A stretch of DNA of 64,000 nucleotides from Gynuella sunshinyii YC6258 (GCF_000940805.1 NZ_CP007142.1:906593-970592); one strand, 5' to 3'. Counted from the stretch's first letter, positions 7,821 through 16,719 are shown. Translations and numbers: made by a program. Notes: a model not told the origin generated them from the letters alone.

Positions 7821-9059
7821 TTAGCTTTCAAGTTGTGCGGCCTGTCTGCCAAGGGGCAGACCGAACAACTGCAAACTTCCCCAGAGCAACAGTGCATAAA
7901 GCATGTACAGTCCGAGCGACCATGCAAACAGCAGACAGACCAGTCCACCGGCCAGCGCTGGCAAGCGGTACTTGGGTAATAACCGCCAGGCAGAGATCAT
8001 GGACATCAGGTAAATCACAACGATGACGCCATTGGTCCATCTGATGAGTACATCATAATGAAGTTGTAGCATGCCGGACATAATCAATACCATGGCAATG
8101 ATCAATGTCTGGCTTATCAGGGCATTACCTGGAATCTGATGGCGATTGAGACGTGACAGCGATTTGGGCAGCACCCCTTGCTGGCTCAGGCTCCACATTA
8201 ATCGCGATATACTGGCCATGTACACGTTCACCGTTGCCAGGCCACTGAGCGTACCGATGATGCCTATGATCCAGCGGCCGCCAGCGCCGAAAACCTCATC
8301 CATCACGACGCTCATGCTCAGGCCATCCGCGATCGGTACGCTCAACAGCAGCCAGGTACAGCCAAGGTATATCAGCCCGACCAGCAACAAACCGGTTATC
8401 ATGGCAAACTGAAAGTCACGATCAGGGTTTTTGAAATCGTTGACCAGATGGGTCATGGTTTCGATACCAATGAAGCTCCACATGGCCAGTCCAAACGCGG
8501 CGACCATGGCATCGGCGTGATCTGTTGATTCAACCAGGACCGGCATGGAAGTGGCCGGATGATGCAAAATCAATAGCACCACCACAATGACCAGCATTGA
8601 TACCGTCAGTGCGGTTTGCCAGATTCCGGAAGCGCGAATACCCCGCCAGTTCAGCAACAGAATGGTGACCACCAGTAGTAGTTCAACCAGCAACTGGTTA
8701 GTCGCTGTGACCGGTATCATCAGTTTGACGAATTCCATGGTCAGTTCTATGGCTGCCGGGGCACCGATTGGAACGAGCAACAGAAACAACAGACCAATGA
8801 TCCGTCCCTGATGAGGCGAAAATGCCTGTTCGACGAATTGAGCCGGTCCGCCGGCATGGGGATAATGCTGGCCCAGAATCGCGAACACCCAGGTAATGGG
8901 CAGCATGGCAATGACCAGCAGCCCCCAGGACCACAATGCCAGAGAACCGGCCTGCTGCAGGGTCAGCTGTGGCAGCACAAAGACACCGGTTCCAAGCATG
9001 GTGGTGACCAGCAGGCCAATGCCCTGCCAGCGGCCGATACCCGTACTGGATTGCTGCAT
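7821..9059 (-). CDS. yjeH: APC-superfamily amino-acid exporter, YjeH-like
   Basis: 412 residues with about 12 membrane helices. The N-terminus GIGLLVTTMLGTGVFVLPQL and the segment WVFAILGQHYPHAGGPAQFVEQAF follow E. coli YjeH, which exports L-methionine and branched-chain amino acids. AMWSFIGIETMTHL matches the sixth helix. It would work in the inner membrane as an amino-acid/proton antiporter. It is transcribed away from an Lrp/AsnC regulator 111 bases off, the usual control arrangement for amino-acid exporters. The substrate is inferred from similarity only. Confidence 0.85.
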   Translation of the reverse strand: MQQSSTGIGRWQGIGLLVTTMLGTGVFVLPQLTLQQAGSLALWSWGLLVIAMLPITWVFAILGQHYPHAGGPAQFVEQAFSPHQGRIIGLLFLLLVPIGAPAAIELTMEFVKLMIPVTATNQLLVELLLVVTILLLNWRGIRASGIWQTALTVSMLVIVVVLLILHHPATSMPVLVESTDHADAMVAAFGLAMWSFIGIETMTHLVNDFKNPDRDFQFAMITGLLLVGLIYLGCTWLLLSVPIADGLSMSVVMDEVFGAGGRWIIGIIGTLSGLATVNVYMASISRLMWSLSQQGVLPKSLSRLNRHQIPGNALISQTLIIAMVLIMSGMLQLHYDVLIRWTNGVIVVIYLMSMISAWRLLPKYRLPALAGGLVCLLFAWSLGLYMLYALLLWGSLQLFGLPLGRQAAQLES

Positions 9060-9170
9060 TTACATTCACTCCGAAATGATTAAGCTTGCCATTCATCATA
9101 ATCAAGCCGGGCGTGACAAAATGTCGGTGTTGACCGTCATAATGCCGGCTTTTGCCGTGGAAGTGTTGTC

Positions 9171-9602
9171 TTGGATAAATTTGACCAGCTGATCCTGCAG
9201 GAATTGATTGAGAATGCCCGTCAACCGGTGGCCAGGATCGCCGAACGGGTAAATTTATCGCGTTCATCGGTAGCTGAACGAATCAAAAAAATGGAAGACA
9301 CCGGTATTATCAGCGGTTATCAGGTGGTATTAAAACCACCAAAGGATCAGCAGGTATCCGCCTTTTTTGAGATCTATCATTCCGCCATCAAATGCACAGA
9401 TATCATTCCACTCATCAAAGTATTTCCGGAGGTGGTACAGTGCCATGGTATCAGTGGCGAAACGGACCTTCTGGTATTGTGCCGGGCGTCGAGTATGGAG
9501 CGAATTACGGAGATCCGTAACGCCATCGAGCAACGTCCCCAAATCACCAAAGTCAAAACTCATGTGGTGATGACCGAATGGTATAAACCGGGTGATTGGT
9601 AA
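9171..9602 (+). CDS. Lrp/AsnC family transcriptional regulator
   Basis: 143 residues. N-terminal winged helix: LDKFDQLILQELIENARQPVARIAERVNLSRSSVAERIKKME, with the recognition helix near residue 30. The C-terminal RAM effector domain (residues 65-140) contains the G-x-x-D turn in HGISGETDLLV. The start is TTG at 9171: no in-frame ATG or GTG lies nearby, and TGGAAG sits seven bases upstream. It is divergent from the YjeH-like exporter, which it likely controls in response to an amino acid. Confidence 0.87.
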   Translation: MDKFDQLILQELIENARQPVARIAERVNLSRSSVAERIKKMEDTGIISGYQVVLKPPKDQQVSAFFEIYHSAIKCTDIIPLIKVFPEVVQCHGISGETDLLVLCRASSMERITEIRNAIEQRPQITKVKTHVVMTEWYKPGDW

Positions 9603-9793
9603 AACCTGAGCACCTTTGAGCGACCCGGGTAATACACAAAGGAGTATGGCTGTTGTTGGTATCTATGTTATAGAGATTGCTGTCAGAATGTTTCAAACAG
9701 GCTCTTTATGGCACCGACTTTGCTGTGTGATATTAACCCGGCAAGTATTTATATCGGGTTAAATAGGAACACAGAGCATGGGAGAACAGACAC

Positions 9794-10243
9794 ATGGCAA
9801 TCAGCGGCATTCAGTCTGGTTACAGCGCACAAAATGTTTCAACGGTGAAAACTATTGCCGACCGCTCCGGCAATGTTGTTCCGGTCAGGCAGCAGCAGGA
9901 TACCGTTTCTATCAGCACGACGGGTAAAGCGACCGAAATCATGTCCCGATATGATCTCACTCAGATATCTGCCAACGATGCGGTGAGTCTGAGTGATGAG
10001 TTATATCAGAGTGGCGTCATCAGTTTTCAGCAACATTCATTTTTATCTTTTCAGCCGGAACTGGGAAAGGCAGATAATGTTCCAGCAGGCTGGACCAATG
10101 GAAATGCAGATGCCCCCGGAAACCTGATAGCCGACTGGGAAAATGAGTTAAGTCTGAAACAAAGTTTTGGGGCTGATGAAACTTCCCTTCAGTCCACACA
10201 GCAAATGGTGGATCTGCTGCATTATCTGGATTCTCTCGGTTAA
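9794..10243 (+). CDS. Hypothetical protein, Ser/Thr-rich N-terminus
   Basis: 149 residues, no membrane segment or signal peptide. The N-terminal 45 residues are low-complexity and contain QDTVSISTTGKA, a pattern seen near the start of flagellar-associated and FlgM-like small proteins. Residues 50-85 form a helical block (YDLTQISANDAVSLSDELYQSGVIS) found in several uncharacterised pseudomonad proteins. GGAGA lies upstream of the ATG. It stands alone and ends at a strong terminator hairpin. No function can be assigned. Confidence 0.7.
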   Translation: MAISGIQSGYSAQNVSTVKTIADRSGNVVPVRQQQDTVSISTTGKATEIMSRYDLTQISANDAVSLSDELYQSGVISFQQHSFLSFQPELGKADNVPAGWTNGNADAPGNLIADWENELSLKQSFGADETSLQSTQQMVDLLHYLDSLG

Positions 10244-10277
10244 CCTGAAAACCATGTCGTGTATGAGATAGAAAGCT

Positions 10278-10306
10278 AACGAACCCGATGGCTGATCGGG
10301 TTCGTT
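10278..10306 (+). terminator. Terminator hairpin between convergent genes
   Basis: Perfect 12-base stem aacgaacccgat/atcgggttcgtt with a five-base loop, followed by tta tt. It sits between the plus-strand gene ending at 10243 and the minus-strand gene ending at 10329, and may serve both. Confidence 0.7.
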
Positions 10307-10328
10307 TATTGGCCGTCAGCCTGCGGCA

Positions 10329-10889
10329 TTATTTAATATAGATATTGTCTGACATGGTATTCCAGGGCGAATTTATGGATGTGCTCTGATAGGTAAACTG
10401 ACCACCGCTGTAACCACTTGCGTCCCACCACCGATACCACCCGACGATCACGTTCGAGCTGTTAACAATGTACTGACTTTGAACCTGACTGAGGATGCTG
10501 CCATTCATTTTGGCAATATTGTTTTGGCCATATCCGTATTCAATTGTCACGATATACATCTCTGCACCGCCATGATTCTGGACACTGGATATCTGACTCT
10601 GGGAAAAATATTCCCAGCTTGGATAATCGGTGGAAATCACTGCATAAGCCTGCAGATAGGTCAGTGGAGGAGCCGGGGCCAATGTTGACATCGTGCTGGC
10701 GTCTGGCTGCTCATAACTCAGCTCGCCGTTATTCAACGATTGCCAGAAAGGCACTATACCCTCCGCAAACTGCAGGGTTCTGGCATCTTCGATCAAAGGA
10801 GTGTCAAGCAAATGAGCGTTGTCGGCTGCGAAGCTGTGACTTGATATAAAAACGGATAGAGCAATGACATAACATATCAGTTTATTCAT
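10329..10889 (-). CDS. Secreted hypothetical protein
   Basis: 186 residues with a clear Sec signal peptide (hydrophobic core, then SHSFA-AD, cleavage near residue 22). The mature part is rich in Tyr, Ser and Trp (YGYGQNN, WYRWWDASGYSGG) and has no cysteine pairs, typical of a periplasmic or outer-surface beta protein. I do not recognise a family. It is monocistronic, with its own upstream region of more than 500 bases shared with the cytochrome operon. Confidence 0.65.
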   Translation of the reverse strand: MNKLICYVIALSVFISSHSFAADNAHLLDTPLIEDARTLQFAEGIVPFWQSLNNGELSYEQPDASTMSTLAPAPPLTYLQAYAVISTDYPSWEYFSQSQISSVQNHGGAEMYIVTIEYGYGQNNIAKMNGSILSQVQSQYIVNSSNVIVGWYRWWDASGYSGGQFTYQSTSINSPWNTMSDNIYIK

Positions 10890-11446
10890 ATTGGTATCCT
10901 AAGTTGATTTTGTTAATTACAGCTGAAAACTTTTTTAAGTGAGAATGAAATACTGCGATTGAATGAGTGGAAATTCAATTTTATGGGTCGTTATTTTGAG
11001 TGTTTCATTCTAAAGGAGGACTGGTGCAAATATGTCCGCTGTCATTTTATTGGTTGTGCCAAAGGGCGTTTTGGTAGCTATTGGTAAAATTGGCGAATTG
11101 TAAGCATGTTAATTGTGTTTGGCGCAATAAGTTTGGCGGATTTGAACATTCGATCATAATATCCCGTCGCATTAAAAAATACCTGTGGGTTACTCAGGAA
11201 TGTGAAGATGGCAAGCGATTAGGCTGGCAATATGGTTTTGATAGCAACCAGATCTGAATGGTTGTCCATATCGGCCAAAAGGCGCTGGTCTGCCACAAAC
11301 TGTATGTTACCTATCCCGAATCCCTCCCGATCTGACCTATTGAAATTGCCTGTAATGAAAAAAAGCGCCTGACCATGACAGAAATCAATATTAGATTGTC
11401 AAAATATTCTAAATTAGAAAAAACTAATTTAAAAAGGAGCTGATAT
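10890..11446. other. Intergenic region upstream of the cytochrome operon
   Basis: 557 bases without a gene I can support. It must hold divergent promoters for the secreted protein (minus) and the cytochrome operon (plus). A strong Shine-Dalgarno-like aaaggagg at 11012-11019 precedes only a 17-codon frame starting GTG at 11024 and a 23-codon frame starting ATG at 11032. An eight-base inverted repeat lies at 11410-11431. I find no clear FNR box (TTGAT-N4-ATCAA). Confidence 0.5.
11410..11431 (+). promoter_or_regulatory. Inverted repeat just ahead of the octaheme cytochrome start
   Basis: Perfect repeat taaattag-aaaaaa-ctaattta, ending two bases before the AAGGAG ribosome-binding site of the gene at 11447. 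All-AU arms make a weak hairpin, so a protein operator is at least as likely as an RNA switch. Confidence 0.45.
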
Positions 11447-12910
11447 ATGGCTCGTTCCCCTTTTCAGTGGATCTGGCTGCCGGTATTCATTGTGGTGATT
11501 CTGGCGGTACCGATATTGATTTTCTTGCCGGATAGCGGGCGTCAGATCGCCGATGCCAGTGAGTTTCTGCCGCAGCGCAAGGAACATGTGGACCATTCCG
11601 CGCTGATAACCGGCCCGTTTACGACTGCCCAGCAGGTGACTGCCCGTTGCCTGGAATGTCATGAGGACGCCAGAGATCAGGTGATGCACTCCTCGCACTG
11701 GACCTGGGAGAGTGAGCCGGTCGTCGTGGAAGGACGGGATGAGCCTGTGGTTGGCGGCAAAAAGAACCTGTTGAATAATTTCTGTATCGGTATCACCGGT
11801 AACTGGAAAGGCTGTTCGAGTTGTCACGCCGGTTATGGCTGGGAAGATCAGAACTTTGATTTCAATAATGGCGATAACATTGACTGTCTGGCCTGTCATG
11901 AGCAGACCGGTACCTATGTCAAAGGCCCGGCCGGCATTCCGGTTGCGGCGGTGGATCTGGTCTCCGTAGCCCAGAGTGTCGGTTATTCCAGCCGTGCCAA
12001 CTGTGGCAGCTGTCACTTTAAAGGCGGCGGTGGTGATGCTGTGAAACACGGTGATCTCGATTCCAGCCTGTATTTTCCAGCACCGGATGTGGATGTGCAC
12101 ATGGGCAAGTACGATATGGTTTGTGCTGACTGTCATCAGACTCAGGATCATCAGATCAGTGGTCGCTCTATCAGTGTCAGTCTGGATAACAAAAACCAGA
12201 TAGCCTGCACCGATTGTCATGATAACCAGTTGCATCAGGATGATCGTATCAACCAGCACACCGATACAGTTGCCTGCCAAACCTGTCATATCCCGGAAGT
12301 GGCTACCCGAGTGGCCACCAAAACCCATTGGGACTGGAGCAAGGCGGGGGATCCCGATCGTGAAGAAAACATCCACGAATACCTGAAGATCAAAGGCGAG
12401 TTTGAATACACGGCAAATCTGCGTCCAACCTATTTGTGGTACAGCGGTACGGCTGAACGCTACCTGCTTGGCGATAAAATCAACGAGACAGCGCCCACGG
12501 ACATGAACCTGCCCAAAGGCAGTATTGATGATCCGGTGGCGAAGATCTTCCCATTCAAGGTACATGATGCGGTTCAGGTATTCGATACTGACTATCGCTA
12601 CCTGCTGCAACCGAAAACCGTCGGTGAAACCGGCTACTGGAGCACGTTCGACTGGGACAGCGCCCTGCGGCAGGGATCAGAACTCGCTGGTCTGCCCTAC
12701 AGCGGTCATTATGGTTTTACCGAGACGCTGATGTACTGGCCGCAGACACACATGGTGCAACCGGCTGCCAATGCTCTGCAATGTCGTGACTGTCATAATG
12801 AAAATGCCGGCGACCAGGCCGGTCGCATGGACTGGCAGGCACTGGGTTATCCGGGTGACCCTATTCGCTGGGGTGGACGCGGTCATGGGCCGCAGGAGGT
12901 ACAACCATGA
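11447..12910 (+). CDS. Octaheme c-type cytochrome, tetrathionate reductase (OTR) family
   Basis: 487 residues with an uncleaved N-terminal membrane anchor (8-28) and eight CxxCH haem motifs at Cys 68, 123, 147, 186, 226, 254, 277 and 446. The spacing, with a long gap before the last haem, fits the Shewanella-type octaheme tetrathionate reductase family. OTR of Shewanella reduces tetrathionate, and nitrite and hydroxylamine in vitro. Here the protein faces the periplasm and would take electrons from, or give them to, the next gene product. That product's ATG overlaps this stop by four bases. The physiological substrate is not settled by the sequence; the YeeE/YedE neighbours favour a sulfur compound. 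Confidence 0.9.
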   Translation: MARSPFQWIWLPVFIVVILAVPILIFLPDSGRQIADASEFLPQRKEHVDHSALITGPFTTAQQVTARCLECHEDARDQVMHSSHWTWESEPVVVEGRDEPVVGGKKNLLNNFCIGITGNWKGCSSCHAGYGWEDQNFDFNNGDNIDCLACHEQTGTYVKGPAGIPVAAVDLVSVAQSVGYSSRANCGSCHFKGGGGDAVKHGDLDSSLYFPAPDVDVHMGKYDMVCADCHQTQDHQISGRSISVSLDNKNQIACTDCHDNQLHQDDRINQHTDTVACQTCHIPEVATRVATKTHWDWSKAGDPDREENIHEYLKIKGEFEYTANLRPTYLWYSGTAERYLLGDKINETAPTDMNLPKGSIDDPVAKIFPFKVHDAVQVFDTDYRYLLQPKTVGETGYWSTFDWDSALRQGSELAGLPYSGHYGFTETLMYWPQTHMVQPAANALQCRDCHNENAGDQAGRMDWQALGYPGDPIRWGGRGHGPQEVQP

Positions 12911-14856
12911 GAAGCATCGTAGTGATCATGGGGATGTTGCTGGGAACCTTGTCGCTGGCCAACACCTTTCACCCGGATATTCCACTACTTAACGGTGAGG
13001 GCAAACCATGGCAGGCCGGTGAAGCGGTATCTCAGGCGCAGAGTTGTGGTCAATGCCATGACCAGTCTTTTATCCATCACACCATGGATCAACCTCACAT
13101 CCTGAAAATGACCGAACAGCAGCGCTTTGCCTGGCGTCTGGGTATACAACCGGAACTGCCAGAGCGGACGGAGAGTCAATGTCTGCTGTGTCATGCGCCT
13201 GAACAGAAACAGCTGACAGTTCTGGCTGATCCCCAGGGTGTTGTCAACGCGGCGGATCTATCCCTTGGCAGTCCCACCAGCGAAGCCTGTGGCCGTTGTC
13301 ACAGTGCGGTTCAAACCGATGTTTCCAGACCTTTCGTGTTACCGGAACTGAACTTGGATAACCATGCTGCGTTCACCGGGGAAATGTATGTCGCCCAGCG
13401 CATCAGCCGGTCAGCCATCAACATCGCGGATAAACAGGTTCTGAACTTCAGTTTTGATATTCATGCCGAGCGGGTCTTAAGTTGCGCCGATTGTCACGCC
13501 GCAGCTAATAATCCCACGGCCCCCCAGGGACTGTCGGCCGATAGCAAGACTGTCAAATATGATCCCCGGGGGCTGTCTGCCCACGACTTTCTGAGGCAGC
13601 CCGATCATGGTTTTACCGCAGCTCTGCCATGTAGTGAATGTCATGATGCCGGTCAGAGCCATCAGTGGTTGCCTTATCAGGATCAGCACTTCAGCCGACT
13701 CAGTTGCGAAAGCTGCCACAGCAGCTGGATCGCCGGCCCGGCGCTGGCGGCGGTCAATCTCGACACTGACCCTGCCGAACTCCAGTGGCGTGGTATCACG
13801 GAAGAGCTGGTAACCGGCTATCAGGCCTGGCTGCTGCCCGATGAACAGGGACGGCTGGCACCTTTCAATCTGATCGCGGTCACCGAAAACGGCGCTACGC
13901 GGACCATTGCCAAAGCCATTCATCACAACGTCAATACACAAACGGCAGTACGTGCCTGTCAGGATTGTCATTCTGACCAGTCCAAACTGCTGCAACCAAT
14001 AACCCAGGCACCGGTTAATCTGACGTTGCCGGCAGGATTTGTGGTGGCAGATGGCCTGCCGGATCTGACCGCTGCGGGGATTTATCTGCTGGGCAGTAAT
14101 GCGGTGCCGATGGCCGACTGGCTTGGACTGGCGCTTCTGGTAGCGACGGTTGCAGGTGTTTTCGCTCATGGTATGGGACGCTATCTGGCCTGGCGGCGTC
14201 TTGGCGCGCATCGCGAACCACGCCGGCGGGTGTACATGTACAGCCGATATGAACGACTTTGGCATTGGTTGCAGGCGGCGGCGATTTTGCTACTGCTGAT
14301 CACCGGCGCGGTGATCCATAAACCTTATTTGTTTGCCTGGATCAGTTTTCCCTACATGGTCCAGATTCATAACGTGCTGGGTTTCATTCTGCTGGTGAAT
14401 GCGGTGCTGGCGCTGTTCTATCACCTGGCCAGCGGCGAGATCCGGCAATTTATACCCATGCCGGCAGACTTGTTTGTTCGCATGTTTGAGCAGATTCGTT
14501 TTTATACCAGCGGCATTTTCAAAGGTGCACCGCACCCCTTCGAAAAAACGCCCGAGCAAAAGCTGAACCCGTTACAGAAAATTGCCTATTTCGGTCTTCT
14601 GAATGCATTACTGCCAGCGCAGATGCTGACCGGCCTGCTGATCTGGGGAGCACAACGATGGCCGGAACTGGCCATGACATTTGGTGGACTGGTCTGGCTC
14701 GGACCGGTGCACACCTTCCTGGCCTGGGCATTTGTCGCCTTTCTGGTCATGCATATTTATCTCACCACCACTTCCGGTCCAAAACTGACATCCGGCATTA
14801 AAGCCATGGTTGAAGGTTGGGAAGAGGTGGAAGTGACAGAGGAGCACACATCATGA
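12907..14856 (+). CDS. Heptaheme cytochrome c fused to cytochrome b-type membrane domain
   Basis: 649 residues. After a signal peptide (1-18), residues 40-360 carry seven CxxCH motifs (Cys 47, 92, 128, 193, 242, 267, 351). Residues 404-620 hold five membrane helices of the formate-dehydrogenase-gamma/cytochrome b561 type, with candidate haem b ligands at His453, His488, His602 and His616. This looks like a quinone-linked electron-transfer subunit that joins the membrane quinone pool to periplasmic haems. The overlap with the octaheme gene (ATGA) implies a stoichiometric partnership. Direction of electron flow (tetrathionate reduction or oxidation of a reduced sulfur compound) is open. Confidence 0.88.
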   Translation: MRSIVVIMGMLLGTLSLANTFHPDIPLLNGEGKPWQAGEAVSQAQSCGQCHDQSFIHHTMDQPHILKMTEQQRFAWRLGIQPELPERTESQCLLCHAPEQKQLTVLADPQGVVNAADLSLGSPTSEACGRCHSAVQTDVSRPFVLPELNLDNHAAFTGEMYVAQRISRSAINIADKQVLNFSFDIHAERVLSCADCHAAANNPTAPQGLSADSKTVKYDPRGLSAHDFLRQPDHGFTAALPCSECHDAGQSHQWLPYQDQHFSRLSCESCHSSWIAGPALAAVNLDTDPAELQWRGITEELVTGYQAWLLPDEQGRLAPFNLIAVTENGATRTIAKAIHHNVNTQTAVRACQDCHSDQSKLLQPITQAPVNLTLPAGFVVADGLPDLTAAGIYLLGSNAVPMADWLGLALLVATVAGVFAHGMGRYLAWRRLGAHREPRRRVYMYSRYERLWHWLQAAAILLLLITGAVIHKPYLFAWISFPYMVQIHNVLGFILLVNAVLALFYHLASGEIRQFIPMPADLFVRMFEQIRFYTSGIFKGAPHPFEKTPEQKLNPLQKIAYFGLLNALLPAQMLTGLLIWGAQRWPELAMTFGGLVWLGPVHTFLAWAFVAFLVMHIYLTTTSGPKLTSGIKAMVEGWEEVEVTEEHTS

Positions 14857-15413
14857 AACGTTCTATCTATCCCATTGCACCGAGCAGTGGCAAGCCATAC
14901 TGGAATCCATATGTCGCCGGTATTTTGCTGGGAGTGGTGCTGTTTCTGGCCTTTTTGATCAGTGGCAATGGTCTTGGCGCATCCGGCGGTCTGAACCGGC
15001 TGGTGGTCTGGGTGCAGGATGCTTTGTTTCCGGAACATGTGGATAACACCCCCTTCCTGTTGCATATGGCCGGTGGTGATCTGAATCCGCTAACCAATTG
15101 GGTGGTGTTTATGGTTATCGGCGCTGTTATTGGTGGATTTGTATCCGGCTGGTTGCGAGGACGGGTTCGGCTGGAAACCAACAAAGGTCCGCAGATTACT
15201 CCAAAAACCCGCTGGGCGCTGGCCTTTGTGGGAGGCGCATTGATGGGTTATGGCGCCCGACTGGCACGCGGCTGTACCTCGGGACAGGCGTTGAGCGGTG
15301 GCGCGGTTTTGTCCGTTGGCAGTTGGGCTTTCATGTTCGCCGTCTTTGCCGGTGCGTACCTGCTTGCCTGGACGTTCCGCAAAGCCTGGAATCCCGGAGG
15401 TAAACAATCATGA
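14853..15413 (+). CDS. YeeE/YedE family (DUF395) sulfur transport protein, first half
   Basis: 186 residues with about four to five helices. GYGARLARGCTSGQALSGGA carries the conserved Cys (Cys141) that lines the thiosulfate path in characterised YeeE proteins. The frame is open to 14817, but the ATG at 14853 overlaps the upstream stop as ATGA and is preceded by an AGAGGAG site, so I use it. Together with the next gene it probably makes a two-part YeeE-like channel. Likely cargo is thiosulfate or a related sulfane-sulfur compound. Confidence 0.85.
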   Translation: MKRSIYPIAPSSGKPYWNPYVAGILLGVVLFLAFLISGNGLGASGGLNRLVVWVQDALFPEHVDNTPFLLHMAGGDLNPLTNWVVFMVIGAVIGGFVSGWLRGRVRLETNKGPQITPKTRWALAFVGGALMGYGARLARGCTSGQALSGGAVLSVGSWAFMFAVFAGAYLLAWTFRKAWNPGGKQS

Positions 15414-16639
15414 CCGTTTTTCCTCTTAATCTGGTGGCTGAATATGGTGCCGGAGTTGCGTATCTGATTTACATACTGCTGGGTTTTGGTTTTGGATTTG
15501 TGCTGGAGAGTGCAGGTTTTGGCAACTCTCGTAAGTTGGCGGCACAATTCTATTTTAAGGAACTTACAGTATTTAAGGTGATGTTCACGGCCATTATCGT
15601 TGCCATGGTGCTTATTTTTTTGGCAACAGCTCTGGGATGGCTGGACTATCGTCTTATCTGGGTGAATCCAACCTATTTGTGGCCGGGAATTCTCGGCGGT
15701 TTGATCATGGGGGCCGGTTTTATCATCGGTGGTTTTTGTCCGGGTACCTCACTGGTGGCGTTGGCAACATTAAAGCTGGACGGGCTGTTTTTTGTGCTGG
15801 GGGTGCTGTTTGGAATCTTCGTCTTTGGTGAGACGGTTGATTTCTATAATGTCTTCTTTAATTCCAGTTATATGGGGCGTTTTACTTTACCGGAATTATT
15901 CCATCTGGGTTATGGCAGTGTTGTCTTGATCATAGTGGTCGTGGCGTTGTTGTTGCTGTGGGGGTCCGAATGGGTGGAAAGTCGGGTATCCGGAATAACC
16001 ATGCCCAGACTCAATTGGCGCGCGATAGTGGCGGGTGTATTGGTTCTGCTGGCGGGTATAACGGCGGCCATTGGACAGCCGGATTTTCAGCGTCGCTGGA
16101 ACAGTATGGCCGCAGCAGAACAGCCGCGTATCGATCAGCGTCAGATTTATGCCTCACCCCTGGAAGTATTGCACCTTCAAAATGATCGGCAGATCGTGGT
16201 GAGGTTGCTCGATATTCGCTCGCAGTCTGATTTCAATTATTTCCATATCCGTGATGCCCAGAGAGCGAACCCCAATGAACTGGAAAAACTGGCGCAAGCA
16301 CTCATCGCCGAACCAGCCAATACGGTATTTATTCTGGTGGGTAACGATGAACAACTGGCGACGGAGGTATGGAAACAGCTTCGTGGTGCAAGCGTGCCGA
16401 GTCTGTATGTGCTCGAAGGTGGAATTAACCTGTGGATAGAACAGTTTGCCGATGATGATTTTCTACGCGAAGCCAGAGTGGATAGAATTCGAAGTGATCA
16501 GTTGGGGTTTCGTTTTGTCCAAGCCCTGGGAGATCAATATCCCATGGCCAGTCCTAACCCTGAAATCTATGAGCAGACGTTCGATGCCAAGGTAAAACTG
16601 GAATTGAAGAGAGCACCGACGGGGGGTGGATGCGGTTGA
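15410..16639 (+). CDS. YeeE/YedE transporter fused to a Cys-less rhodanese domain, GGGCG tail
   Basis: 409 residues. Residues 10-220 are YeeE/YedE-like helices, with the conserved Cys110 in GGFCPGTSLVALA. Residues 250-348 are a rhodanese fold (RLLDIRSQSDFNYFHI, then LYVLEGGINLWIEQF). The catalytic loop reads VFILVGNDEQ and has no cysteine, so it cannot act as a sulfurtransferase. The protein ends APTGGGCG, and Cys408 is the only other cysteine. Positive residues before the last helix (197-204) suggest that the rhodanese part is periplasmic. ATGA overlap with the previous gene. The tail recalls the C-terminal GGCGG carrier arm of SoxY. Confidence 0.85.
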   Translation: MTVFPLNLVAEYGAGVAYLIYILLGFGFGFVLESAGFGNSRKLAAQFYFKELTVFKVMFTAIIVAMVLIFLATALGWLDYRLIWVNPTYLWPGILGGLIMGAGFIIGGFCPGTSLVALATLKLDGLFFVLGVLFGIFVFGETVDFYNVFFNSSYMGRFTLPELFHLGYGSVVLIIVVVALLLLWGSEWVESRVSGITMPRLNWRAIVAGVLVLLAGITAAIGQPDFQRRWNSMAAAEQPRIDQRQIYASPLEVLHLQNDRQIVVRLLDIRSQSDFNYFHIRDAQRANPNELEKLAQALIAEPANTVFILVGNDEQLATEVWKQLRGASVPSLYVLEGGINLWIEQFADDDFLREARVDRIRSDQLGFRFVQALGDQYPMASPNPEIYEQTFDAKVKLELKRAPTGGGCG

Positions 16640-16640
16640 T

Positions 16641-16663
16641 AAAAAAAAGGGGGATTTTCCCCC
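16641..16663 (-). terminator. Intrinsic terminator, minus direction
   Basis: Stem ggggg/ccccc with loop atttt. Read on the minus strand it is followed by eight T residues, a textbook intrinsic terminator for transcripts coming from the gene at 16797-17225. It also falls two bases after the plus-strand operon's last stop. Confidence 0.65.
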
Positions 16664-16696
16664 TAACTCGCTCTTTGGTCGCTTAATCTGAAATAC

Positions 16697-16719
16697 GTTG
16701 CCTGAGGTTTTCAGGCAAC
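16697..16719. repeat. Inverted repeat between convergent transcripts
   Basis: Perfect nine-base stem gttgcctga/tcaggcaac with a five-base loop and no T run. Its position suggests a role in ending or stabilising the cytochrome operon mRNA. Confidence 0.4.

Noticed and set aside
11429-12610. 393-codon minus-strand frame opposite the octaheme cytochrome
   Set aside because: The plus strand has eight CxxCH motifs; the minus frame is a shadow without recognisable domains.
16160-16500. Active sulfurtransferase (rhodanese)
   Set aside because: The catalytic loop has no cysteine, so ordinary rhodanese chemistry is excluded.
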